Source of the DNA: Prinia subflava
Lineage: Eukaryota > Chordata > Aves > Passeriformes > Cisticolidae
Direction of reading: 5' to 3'
Length of the DNA: 64,000 nt
Assembly (NCBI RefSeq): GCF_021018805.1
Contig: NC_086258.1
Span: 18,564,192-18,628,191, forward strand
A program made the translations under genes and the position numbers. Shown here piece after piece: positions 32,596 to 45,315 of this stretch (positions within the stretch are counted from its first letter, which is position 1; the number at the start of each line of letters is the position of its first letter). The notes beneath the pieces are model-generated. The model ran no database searches. It was not told where the DNA came from and saw nothing but the letters and a program-made list of their open reading frames with translations.

Positions 32596-35500
32596 AGAGG
32601 CAGGAAAAACAAGCACTCCCACCTGTGTCCTGAATAAACATCCATCACAAGAGGTTCCTTCTGTCTCCTCCTCCTGCAGACCCTCTCCAATGCAATTCTG
32701 GCCAGGACAAGGCCCTCATTTCCACACTGGAGCACACAGCACTAAATTTAACGTGGCTCCATGAGCCACCCAGCTCCTGTTTTCCAGCCAAGGTGTGCTT
32801 GCCTCAGCCTGTCAGCTTTACCTGGCTCTTCCTGAGGGCAGGCACAGGCTCTGAGCAGGAGCCCACTAATCTGAGGTGACACCAGGCTGAATGCAGAGAG
32901 AGGCAGCAAAGGCTCACGGTGACCAAACATCTGTGCAGGAGGCAGCAGGGGCTGGCTCCCAGTTGTGTGGCTGCAGGAACCTGGGATAGCAGATGGAGAG
33001 TCTGATTGCATCTGCTGATAATGGATTAGGAGGCTTTTCTTGGATCTCCACTTTCTCCTAGTTAGCCAGTTCCTTGAGGGGCTCTGCAGGGAGGTGTTAC
33101 AACAGATTTATTAACAAGATGAAGTGCAATGCCAGGAAAAACTACTCCTGCAAAATGCACTTTCCCTCTCGTGTGCACAGGCTGAAACCCACCCCATGTG
33201 AAAGCATTCAGCATCCTCCCTCCTCCAGCAGATCTGCTCCTTCCCCCCCAGCTGCTGTTTCACCCAAGCAATGGGAAAATGCTGCTGCCCTTCCTCAGTC
33301 ACCCAACAGCCTCCAAAATATCCCTATGTGTCAAACAACAAATATAAGCTCCTTAAAAGCAAGGAAAAAGAACCTGTGGGGAGGTACAGCTTGTCCCCAG
33401 CATCCCCAGCACTGTCACAGCCTTGCCCCAGGGCCAAACTCCTCTTGGCTGCTCTGGCAACAGGGCACAGGCTCTGAGCTCTTCACGAGGCTGGAGAAGA
33501 GACAGTGGCTCCAAAGGTGTCTGTGTGAGGGGAAAGACTGGGTTTAACAGCCCCAGGGAGGCGTTGGGGAGCTGGGTCTGACTGGCAGCCTCTGGCACAG
33601 CTCCTGGAGAGGAGCTGGATGCTCCCCACTTACCTGGCAGCCTCCAAAAGTAACTGAGAGCTTCCAGCAGCATTGCCTGCTCCGAGCTGTCCTTCAGGGC
33701 ACAGACACACAGTCCCCTCCTGGGTGCAAAGGAGATTTTTTGGGCTGCCTGGAGCCAGGGGTCACATCTGGAAGCCCTACCTGGCCCCCAGTGTATCCAT
33801 CTGCAGCCTGAAGCTGGGCTGTTCCTGCAGGGATTGCTCCCAACCCAGGGAAGGTACTGAAACTGCAGGTACATGTCATGGCCAGCAAGTCTGAGTAATC
33901 CATTTTTACCTGTTTTCCCTTGAACCTTTTTACCTGTTTTCCCTTCAACCTTTTTACCTGTTTTCCCTTGAATCCTCCAAGCACTGATCCACCTCACGCT
34001 GCCCCAGACATGGGCTGTTTTACCAACAATCCCACCCTGCAGCTGAGGAAGCCAAAACCCGTCCTAAGGCACCTAAGGCCAGCAAAGGAGCCAGGATTAG
34101 AAATCCAAAGCTCAGCTCACCAGACTGACTCACCTGGACCACACATGGACACAGCCCAAGGTGACACTGCTGAACTTTTGAGGTGACCACAGCTCCCTGC
34201 CAAGCAGGGGCTCCAGGGGAAGGAAGGGTGAGGAAAAAAGAGGTGAAGTGAATGGGGAGGCAGACAAGAAGCAAGGAAAATAGAGGAGAGAGAGAGCAAA
34301 GCAGGTGAGCACAGGGGTAAAGGAACAGGAGCCTCCTGGTGCATGGTTATGCTTCACTAGAGGTGAAATAAATTCATTTTTTTCCAAGAGGGAGGATACA
34401 GAGCACACCATCACCATGTGTGGGAGCCTGACAGCACCTCAGAACCCATGTTCAAGGGGAGCTGAGAGATTCACCAAGTGCTAGGTCAGATCAGAGCAGC
34501 TGTGCTGCCTTTTAGCAGCTCCCTGAGAATCAACCCCTTGTCTTGTGACCTTCACTCCCTGAAGAGCGGTGTTGGTCTGGTCCCCAAATGCCACTGCAGA
34601 ACCCCAGCACAGGAATCCCCACAGGGACAGAGCCCAGCAAGGCCTGGATCTCCACCAGCTCATGGGGCATCTGCAACAAGTGAGGCTGCAGACAGAGGAG
34701 TCACACCAGGCTGCACAGGAGCTCTTCCTGTGTCTGCTGTCAGACCCAAGGATGAAAAATGAATTTGGCAACCAAGCCACAATTCATCTCAGCTGGCTGA
34801 GGGCTGCCTTTGCGGCCCAGATCCAGGCACAGGCACCACTTAGCCCGGCCAATTTCCTGTGCTGATGCTTCACCCAAGACCCCAGCAGGACAGGGCCATT
34901 AATTACAGAGGCTGGAATTGTCTTTGCTGTAGATAAGGGGGAACCAAATGCAGGTCAGGAGCTGTACGTGCCCAACAGGGGAATGAACTCTGCCAGCCTT
35001 GCTAGGATGGGATGAGTGCTGTGTGCTCAGCCAACCCAGCCACGGGTCTGGCTTGCGTGGGATACAATTCCTTGGGGAGCAGAGATGCTCCACGCTCAGG
35101 ATTTAATTGCCAGGAGTAGCCAGTGAGAAGAGGCTTCCCTGCTCTTCCCAGGCTCCTCAGAGCTGTTGATCCCCACCAACTCAGCTACAGGAGCTCTGCT
35201 AAGGAGGTCAGGAGCTCCCAGGAGCTCTGTGCCCATGGTCAGCCAGCAGCCACAGGGACAGGACTGACTTCAGCTGTGACATCCCCACGCAGGGCAGGGA
35301 GCTGGGACATCACCTCCTGCCTCCAAGACCCAGCAGGGCCCCTGGATCTCCCTTGCTCCTGGGCTGGCTGTGCCATCACACTGGGAGGGTCACAGAGATA
35401 TGGAGGTCACACACAATAACCCCAGCCAGGCTTCTGATGATTCACTTAAATACAAAAATAGCACAAAGTGCCTCCTGTTCCACCCAATATCCTCAGAGGT

Positions 35501-38500
35501 TAATGCTTTAGAGACTCACCTTCCTGAGCCAGCAGCACGAAGCTGCCACACCACAAAAAGAGGAATTTTCCAGGATGAGCCTCATCCTCAAATCAGACCA
35601 GAATAGTGCCCACGAATCCCCTTCCACCTGGCCATGAACTGCTCACCAAAGCCACAACATCTCCCCATCCTTTCCTGTGCTCCTGTTACACTTTCCCTCT
35701 CCAAACATGTCCTCCCCAGCTGGAGGATTTGCTCCAAAATCCAGTCCTTCCCAGCAGAGCAGGTCAGCCCCACAGCTCTTCCAGCTCCTCCCTTGGTTTT
35801 CCACAAGAGCTGACCCCAAATCCAGGACCTGCAGTCTCCACAGCCATTCAGACAGGGACAGCAGCTCCTGCTGGCTCTGAGCTGGAGCAAGGAGTTACCT
35901 TCACACCCCTGGGTGCTGCTGCAGCTGCATTTGCTCCTGACAGGGGCTCCAGCTCCTCTCCCAGCCCAGCAGCAATTCCTGCTCCGTGCCCTGTCACAGC
36001 AGAACAGGACTGTTCTCACTTAGTGCCTCAAAGCAAGCACCACTTCATTCCTTTCCTTTGGCTCTGCAAAACACACCACAGAGGACTCAATTCCAAACTA
36101 AACCCATCTTCATCTCTGCTGTGCCACACCAAACAACTTATAATGAAAAACAATCCTAATTCTTGACACACAGGTAACTTCAGAAACGCCACCGGAGCAG
36201 CTGTGTCCCACAAAACATCCCATTCTGGGCACTTCAGGAGGATGCAAGACACCCTTTGCACACTCCCAGGACAAGCTGCCCTCACTCAAGCCTCTTGCTG
36301 GTTTCCAGTACCAAGGAATTGGCTCACATCCCCCAGCACAAGGTCTAAGAGCCCTTTTGCTATTTCTGTGGTCATTAATTATGACAACTGGGTCTCTATC
36401 AGGGTTTTACAAGCTGGAAGGTATGACAGCTAATTAATATTGTGCTCTTGGTCCCCACAACCTCTCAGCTGAGCCACAGCTCTGCCAAAAGACTGGAGAG
36501 AACAAGGGGGAGAGAGGAAAAAAATATTAAGAAAGACAGAAAATCATCTTGGCTCCCAGCCCAAGCCTTTCTCTTTTTAAGATGCATTTCAAGAATCTGC
36601 TGGCTGGTAACCTCCCCGAGTTACAAGGGAGGCTGCTTGTCAAGAGCTGACCTGAGCTGGATTTAATTGGGAGCCAGCTGGAAGGAGATCCAAAGGGCAC
36701 CTTGGGGAGGCTCCGTGGAGGTGGCAGAGGATGGGAACAGCCACCACACGAGCAGAGAGCACCCTCTGCAGCCACAGCCAGTGCCTGGAGTGGGGTCTGG
36801 GTTTGGGCTGGAGAGCCCCGGGCTGTTCACAGCTCCAAGCAGCTCCCAGGACAGCGGTGCTGACTGGGGATTCACAAACTGCATTAGCTGGGAGCAACCA
36901 GCTGCTCATCCCAGCTCCTCCTCTGAGGCTGGCTGTTGCCTTAGGCACAACCACTGCCCTTCTGCTTCCAAATTCTCCTGTTCTGCAATATTTATTTCCT
37001 GCATCGTGTTGTTTGGGGGGAGGAGGAATGCATTAATACAGGAAAAACAAATCAAATATTCTCCAGCAGCACTTTCCAGTAGAAAATATTGACCAGTTTC
37101 CATATCTAAGTATTATCAATATCCTAAGCCTTTCATTCCACAAGAAACAAAACAAGTCCATTTGAGAGTTTCAGTCAATGACATGGGAACATTATCCTTC
37201 CTGCTAAATGTAGCCTCTCAGGAAAATATTGACCATCAAACTGCACTTTCAGCTGTTTAAAACTCCCCACACCTTTATTCCATAGCCTGAGCACCTGCCA
37301 CCTTACGGCTTCACCAGCAGCTGAAAAGAAGTTTAATTTTTAATGGAGCAACATGACCTTTCTTTCCCCTCCAAATGAAGTGACACATGTTCACACAGAG
37401 GAAAACCAAACCACGCCACAACACGCTGTGAGTTCAAAAGGCAGTGAAGACACAGAGAATTCTTTCTGTGCTCTGCACAGGGCTGGCTCACGGGTTCATC
37501 CTCACAGACAAGCAGAACCTGAGCTTTGCTGATCCCCCAGTGTTGCTACCTATCAACACATCATCATTTCAGAACTCCTGGTTGCCTGAATATGAAAAAT
37601 AATCCTCTTGTTTTCCTCCTACATATTTTAGCACTCTGCTTCCCACCTGGCTTGTTACCAACCTCTCCTGACACATGTTGCTACAGCCTTTGGCTCCCTC
37701 ACAAACTGAAATCTTTGGCTTTGATCCTGCAGTGAATCCAGACCCACAGTGGGGATGAGCTGGTGAGCTTGGAAAGCCAAGCAAGACTATTTATATATAT
37801 TTTTCTCCCCCATAATTCAGACTGAGGTGCCTAAAACTGCCCAGTTTATACCCTCAGAACACTTTCAGCAGCCCAGTCACCAATGCCAAGCAAAACTTCC
37901 CCTGTCTGGTGAAATAAAAAGCTCATAGTGGGTAAAAAAAGGGTCTGGTTGTCCATGGCCTTGTGTCAGCCCCAGGAGTGCATCCATCAGCCTGGAGTTC
38001 CATCCCCAGCAGACCCACTGGGTCCCCCAAGCACACCTGGCTCCCAAGGTCACCAACACCTGAGGCAGTGCCACCCCCAGCAAGGGCACAGGCCCAGGGT
38101 ACCCAAACCTTCACTAACAGCATTACAAACACACCAGGATGTCCCTCAGCACAAAGATGTTTTATCCAAAAAAGAAGAAGTCTTGCCCATGAACTTTTCA
38201 GCCTTGAAGCATCTCATGCCATCCTCCCCTCACAATCCCCACCAACAGTGGTTTATTTGTTTGCTGCACAACATCATAATCATTTCTACCAGCTAGCAAA
38301 CTTAAAATCCATTTTCTTTCTGCATGAGGTGAAGCCCAGCGTGCATAATGCCCTCTCCTTCCCTTGGAGTCATTTTCCCTCCCGTGCCTCTGGAATCGGG
38401 AGCGTGGGCAGGCGCAGTCCCACGCCGATCCCGCTGAACGCCCGCGGGGGCTCAGCCCTGTCCCTGCCTCTCCCTGCCAAGGGCAGCGCTTCGTGTCTCA

Positions 38501-41500
38501 CTGACACGTCTGAGAATCAGCAGAATGAAGCTCTTGTGAAGTACAATTATTGTAATTATTCATAAATGTCATCAAGATGTGCCTGTGATAACTGCTCTCT
38601 CTCACTTTGCAGCGGGGTAAGGGTGGCAGATGAATGCAAGCGCTGGAACACTCATTTTTCAGGCTCAGTCGTGTCCTACTTTCTCCAGAATTTCCAATTA
38701 CAGCACAGGTGCCTGTTGAATCCCAGCCCTGCAGGGAGGAAGAGCAGCCACTTCCATGGCTGGGTCACCTACACAGAGAGAAACCACTGAAATGAGGCAC
38801 CAGCTGAACGTGTTGGGTTTGCCCCGTGTCGAGCTGAGCACAGGAATGCACCACAGCAGTCACCTGTATCCTTTACAGATACTTCATAGGGAAAGGTATA
38901 ATGGGAAGAAAGGCAAAAAAAGTTTGGCCTGCAAATTTTAGATGAGCATTTGGAGAAATTCCAGCGAGGGAAAAGGCTGAGCACTCCCTGCTGTCCTCCA
39001 CCTGAGCTTTCCTCCGTCAGTCACACACTGGGAACAGAGCAGGGACACTGCAGCAGCTTCTGTTTCTCTCCACTGCTTCTGCTTTCAGCCCCCCACACTC
39101 AGCTCAGAGGAATTTCCAACTGAGGAAATTCCTCCTCAGCTCTGGAGCTGGGCAACAAATGCTCTGTCAGTCACAATTCTGTGAGCACAGAACAAATAAT
39201 GATGTGTGGTGGCAAAGCTCCTTTCAACAGCTGATTACACAGATAATAAGCTGTTTGGATTTAGGTGTTTTAGGGGTTTTTTACACAGATTAATAATCAT
39301 AAACTCAGCAGGTCAGGCATTACCATAAGATGAGTGGCTCTGACAAAAAGCACTGCATTTAAAAAGGATGCTTAATTGAAGCTAATTTCACTAAGTGACC
39401 TTAAATAGCAATTTCCTTTTCATATGACAGAATGACTAATTTTTTTCTCATTTAAGGCCCAAACCTTCTATATTTTTTTCCTCTCTTCATGATTAACTTT
39501 GAAGTGCAAACTCCTGGATGTCCTTTTATCCAAGACTCAAAGGGCTGTGCACAGCAAAAGTTAACCTGCAAGGTTCTTTTCTATTTGTTCACACAAAGGA
39601 CTGTACAGTCAGGTACTGAATACAGATTCTTTCCCTCAGAAATCAGAATGCCAAGGCCATCCAAAGATCACACTGGTGAAACCACAGTGGATTTTGGCCC
39701 ATCTGCAAATTACTGAATCTCGAGGGAAAACTGCAGCAGGCAGAATTCATCTGTACTGGCTTCCTCCTGGTTACCCTGAGCATCTTCACCTCTACAATTG
39801 AATTATTTCAGGTATTATCCAAGCAAATGAGAGGCAGCAGAGCTGTTCCCTGCAGCTCTCTCCATTCTCTCAGTTACAGATAGAGTCTGCACTGAATCCT
39901 GACTTTTAGCCTGGACAAAGCCCCCCACAGCCACATTTAAATTTAGATAAACAGGACACAAGCACTCCACGATTCTGATTAATTTCCTGGAGTGTTTCAG
40001 ACAAGACCACTTGAGTTAAAAGGAAAGTAACTGAAATAGTGGGAAAGGATACTGGAAACAAACAAACAAACAAAAAAAGCCTCAAAGCAACATTTAGACA
40101 CTTCTCTCAATAACAGCATCGGTTTCCTTAAGATGAGCTCTCAAACAGGACAAGGGAACAGGCTAAGGCTGAAGCAGCCCCTGATTTCCCTGAGACACTT
40201 CACTGCTTTAGACCCTGGTGTCTAAACCAGAATGAAGCATTTCCAAAGGATCACTTAGCCCTAAAACCAAACACTTCCATTTCCCTAAGCCGGCTCTTAC
40301 AAAGCACTTCCACGTCCCATGGGTTCAGACTGTATCTCCCTCTCCTAAAACAGTGACAAGAGCAATCCCGACAACTTAACGAGCCCATTAACAAAAACAA
40401 TGTCTGTAATTCGCTTTTATTTGCATGGCTGTGACCATGAAAGGAAGAGTCGGTACACTCACTTGAAATCAGCGTTTCCATTAGGGATAAGCACTGTGTG
40501 AGCCTGCTCTCAGTTACCACCAATTCCAACCCAAGGACACCTTCTAAAGGTAAAAAAGTTCCCATCATTTAGACTTCTGCACAGTGTCAAAATGTAAATA
40601 AAGGAGAAAGGAGAGCTTGGAGGAAGACACTCAACAGCTGAGATAACCAACTTAACAGAGGCAGTATGAACTAAACAGAAATCTCAATTTCCAATGCACA
40701 AACTCAACAAGGCACTCCCTTCATGTGCCCACTGAGACTAATTCTCACTTCCAGATTTGCTCTTTATTGCATTTGAAGGATGTTTTCCCCACTCTTAGTG
40801 GTGCTTCTCCGTGGTACTAACACAACCTCTGAAAATAAATTTATCAAGGCACCATTCTGAACTTATCCATGAAAACCACGACAGTCTCAATCTTGCTTTT
40901 GAACCAGCATGGTCATATCAGAAGGGCAAGGTCCTTGTAAAGCAGCAAACTTCCCAGTTCAGCTCCATCTCTAAATCATCCCATCTTTTATTATTTCTGC
41001 CTGCATGTTAGACAGGATCAAGGAAAACATGGTATTAACTGCTGCTGCCATTCCATTAACATTTGTGGGTCTGCAAGGAAAGCAGAGGTGTGGATGAAGC
41101 CTTCACACACACATTTCACCAGGAAAATGAATGGTTGCTGCAATGGTTTCATGTTCTGTTAACCCCTGGGAGTTGTGATTGCACAATTTGGGTCCAAGGT
41201 GGGTATTGGGGCTCCTGGCATGATGCTGAACATTGCATCTCCTCCTTGACAGCAAACAATTAATGTTTGCCCCAAAATACAGAATTTAGTGCTCTGTTTA
41301 CACCCCTCTGTGCATTAATTGCTGGCACTTAGGTTGGAGTCCAGGAAACCACAGTCCTCAGCTGAAGTAAACTTGTGGAATTCCAAGGAAGTCCAGAGGA
41401 ATTTTGTCTGCTTAACTGACACCTGGTCCTGAACTTAGGGTCTTCTACACTTAAATGATTTTTTCATAAAGTCACAGCAAACCCCACCAGGAACTTCTCT

Positions 41501-44500
41501 CTCCAGTGTATTTTAAAATGGTCACGAACGTTCAAAGAACTCACCAGCACAAGATTTCTTGTTTTTCATAACAGTAGTACAGGAGGGTTTCTGATAAGAC
41601 AGGGACCTTGGTTAAGGATTTTTGGGGATTCTGGTTGTTTTTTTTAATATCTCTTTAGAGGTACCCACAGAAAATTTGAATTATTTAAAAAAATATTTTT
41701 ATAAATGGTTCTCTTCCTTATCTCACCTTTGTAACATAGATTGTACCTAATCAAATAAACAAATAGAAGTAAAACCACATGAATCATTAGGAAGGAAGTC
41801 CACAGTTGTAGAAAATCTCAGTTCATGCATCCATGTATCAAAATGAAAACCAACTGGCAAGACAAAATACAGGTATGTTTATATGAGATTCATTACAGAC
41901 TAATTTGTAGCAGCTTATTTGGAACTCAGTTGTCAAGAAAAGCAGTTTTCATTTCCTGTTTAGCACTTGTTTGAAAATCTTGAGGATGTGATATGTCAAG
42001 ATATTAAACCTCAGTAACACCCTAAAAGAATGAGGGGAAAAAAGTGAAAGAGGACTTTTTAATAAACCAAAGCAACTTCATGTATAATTTTGTTTATAAA
42101 GATGAAATCTCTAATATAAAACAAACCCAGAGACAAAGCAAAAGTCTTTTTTTTCAAATCTCTCTTAATTTAACAGTGAGCTCCCAGTTCAGATTACATT
42201 AAATTGTTCAAAGGTCACTGAGGTGAAGTGAAGGGGATGCAGCCTCATGGTTGGTAAATGCTGATTAACAGATTAAGAGATGGAATCACAAATGGATGTC
42301 ATTGTTCTTTATATTGCTACACAAAAAAATTCAACCAAATGAACAACTGTGTACACTGGAGAGGATTTTTCACCTCTTGGTAAATCAAAGAAATATGAGT
42401 AAGTGAAAAGCAATCATATGTCAGCAGCAGCCTGAATAACTCAGACCTCTCCCTTCAGATCAAATGTCAAAAGCAATACTTATACAGTTAATAGTAAAAA
42501 AGAATAGCTATCCATGATGCAGCTTGGAGAATGTCATGATTTCTTGCAAAACTTGTCACAGAGCAATAATACTTCCCTTTAATGACCCTATAAATAGTTC
42601 TGAGCACCCTTCTAAGATTATCTGATGCTGAGTCAGACCAGAACACAGAAAAAGGAAAAAAAGTAAAGCATCAGATTCACAGAGGTACTGAAAACCCACA
42701 AGTCCTTGTTCATTAGTATCCCTCTATGTCGGTTTCAAAATGCTTTTTGAAACTTAGCACTTTTAATTTCTAATAAAATAGTTCATATAATTCTTATATG
42801 GCAAATGAACATCACAGAAGTGCATCATTAAAAGGGATCAATTTAAAAAGCAACCTCATGAGAGCCATAACCTACTTACAGTTAAATGACATTGTTTAAA
42901 AAGCACTTACAAGTTACTCATCACCACAAGACCCAAGAATCATTTTTTTCCCTAAATACACTGTAAGAAAAAACTGCTCCTTGTGAACTTTCAAGTTTTT
43001 CTGCTCTCATTAATATGATGGGGAAAACAGGGCCCCAAAAGGGTTTGGAGGAAAAAAAATTTTGTAATTCCCTATCTGGAAAAAAAAAAGGCTCTTTATC
43101 CCTTTTGGTACACTGGAGAAAATACAAATGTGCAGCAACAAGAGAATTTTAATCACTGGCAGCGTCCTTTAATCCACACCTTTGTAGTGCTCAGTATATA
43201 AAAATCATATGCTTCAAATTGCAGGGTAACAGGAGTGGGTGAGAGAGGCTTTGCAGCACTGCTGGTCCCATTAATCACATATTGATTGAACACTGAATGC
43301 TTTTGCAGGCTGCCTGACAAATTGGAATGGCTCTGGTAACCCCTCACTCAAATACATGTTCTGCCTCATTCTCTTTTACATCATTCATTAAATCTCCTGG
43401 GAATACACAGAGCCTCTCCCTCCTGGTTGTCCTCACAGATTTTTCAGCTTTGCTGGATGTTCAGGTGCCCTCTAATCCCACCATTAACACCTTGCTTATC
43501 TCACAGCAAAAACCTGCCTTGAATTTAAAAATCCCTTTCTCTATCCCTGTAAAAAGATCCCCCTCAGCCCTTTGGCTGTGCACAACGAGGGATGTGCTCC
43601 ACAGGAGCTGTGACAGGGCTCCTGGAGAGCAAAAGTGACAGCAAATGTCACAGGAGGTGGCACCCTCCGTCCCCAGGGTTAACCTTGGGAATTCCTACAC
43701 GGTTACAACACGTGGCAGCTGCTGACACGTAACCAGCCGAGTCTTTTTTTAACTTTAAAGACAAGACATGAACATTGTGACTGGGCATAAAAGAAGGTTG
43801 GTGAACAGTACTTTTCTAAAAACAGCTCCAGGGGGTGTCTAAAAACACCTTATCAGTGTTGCATGCCTGCTCTCTGCCCACCAGACAAACACAACTGCAA
43901 ATACTTCAGAGTTTTATGTAGGCAGATAAAGCCAAGATGAGCTGCAGTCACTGCCTGTTACATCATCTGTAACAGTTCTGGATTAAAATTTAGTTACTAT
44001 TCCAGTAACCTTGCTTTCCTATTTGGTGGGGTAAGATCACAATTCAATTTTCCCAAAACAGACTGAATAAAACAACTTAGGACAAGTGTTTCAGGTTATG
44101 CAGTACAATAAACACTGCAATATTATTGTGACAGTTCACATTCTGAGGCTATTTATATTTTAAAAAGTTGTCTTAGTGCTCCCATCACAGATTTTCATCA
44201 TTTTATGATGAAAAGGCTGTTGAACTCAAAGGAACAATTTGGGATTCTGGGAGGGAAGCTGTGGATTATGGTCCTTCATAAAGCACTACCCTGAGGAAGG
44301 TTCAGCACCTTTCCCAACACAGTTCAATTCTGAGATGCTGAGCCAGAAACTGTTCTCCATCATCAATATTTCACAGGCCTTGGATCCCATCATTGACATG
44401 CCCAAGGGTGATTTCCTCAAATTCTTGTAAAATCTATCATCCCACACTATAACCTGATTGACTTCCTTACAAAAAAGATTAAAAACACCAAGCTCAAAAA

Positions 44501-45147
44501 AGCCCAAAACAGAAAAAAACCTGACCAAACAAAAAAACCCCACAGATCTGACAACTTAAGCACATGAAATAGATTAATAAACAAAGGGTTGGGAAACAAG
44601 GAGCTGAGGGATACAGAATAAGGCAACATTTCTCCCAGAAATACTTCCTCACATCTAATTGTTGAAAAATTCAATGCCAAATTGATTTCTCAGCTGTGCA
44701 GACATGATCTGCAATATAATCTACCTTATAAAAATATCACTCATTCAATACAGGAATTCAAATGTCTGCAGAACCAGAATACAGGAAAAATAATTTAAGG
44801 GATAAAACCCCAAACTAATTCTGTAGTGCATGGCAGAGTGAAATTAGGCAATTACATTCTGCAAGGGACAGCTCAGAAGAGAATTGTTCAATACATAGGT
44901 CCCTACATTTCCTTCCATTTCCAATACCAGATTTTTAACAACACAACACCACGCTCAGATGATCAAAGCAAGGAAAAAAAGCCTTTAAATGTGGCAAATT
45001 TTTTTTCCTCCTGTCTCACATTCAGCTGGACTGAGGTAGCAGCTTCCTCCACCTCAACCTCTGCAGCAACTCGAGCTCTTCCACCTTTTCACACTCCCCA
45101 AAACTCCCTGTGCTGTTCCTCGTGGCAGAGCAGGGCTGGCACGGGGC
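32596..45147. other. Intergenic, MFSD11 downstream side: no gene recognised
   Basis: Base composition changes from GC-rich to AT-rich near 37-39 kb. I see no gene. Features are a 24-bp tandem repeat at 33.9 kb, a CpG-rich patch at 38.38-38.46 kb beside an AT-rich element, and the presumed MFSD11 3' UTR immediately below 45148. No minus-strand AATAAA occurs between 43 and 45.1 kb. The nearest ATTAAA variants are at 43173-43168 and 43153-43148, so the transcript could end near 43.1 kb, but this is weak. Confidence 0.6.
33903..33975. repeat. 24-bp pyrimidine-rich tandem repeat, three copies
   Basis: The unit TTTTTACCTGTTTTCCCTTG plus AACC repeats three times. It carries T-runs and ACCTG or CAGGT motifs on opposite strands. 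Confidence 0.9.
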
Positions 45148-45315
45148 TCAGATGCTGCTGTAGTCTGAGCCACGGGCAGCAAGGGCTGCTGCTGCTCCCC
45201 ACTCCACGCTGAAGAAGGTGATGGTTCCAAAGAATCCCACCAGCACCATGATCAGGAGCTGCCACTGCAGCAGGAAGTAGTTGCTGTAGAAATAGGCAAC
45301 TGCAGCACAGATGGA
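45148..45315 (-). CDS. MFSD11: MFSD11 last coding exon
   Basis: 168 nt including a TGA stop (complement of 45148-45150). Acceptor CTCTCAG, phase 0, residues 395-449. Encodes the rest of helix 11, helix 12 (WQLLIMVLVGFFGTITFF) and a short C-terminal tail. Confidence 0.95.
   Translation of the reverse strand, partial: SICAAVAYFYSNYFLLQWQLLIMVLVGFFGTITFFSVEWGAAAALAARGSDYSSI

Noticed and set aside
32596..45147. tRNA, snoRNA or microRNA genes in the intergenic region
   Set aside because: No tRNA A/B-box pair, C/D box with stem, or convincing long hairpin was recognised by eye. A covariance-model search would be needed.
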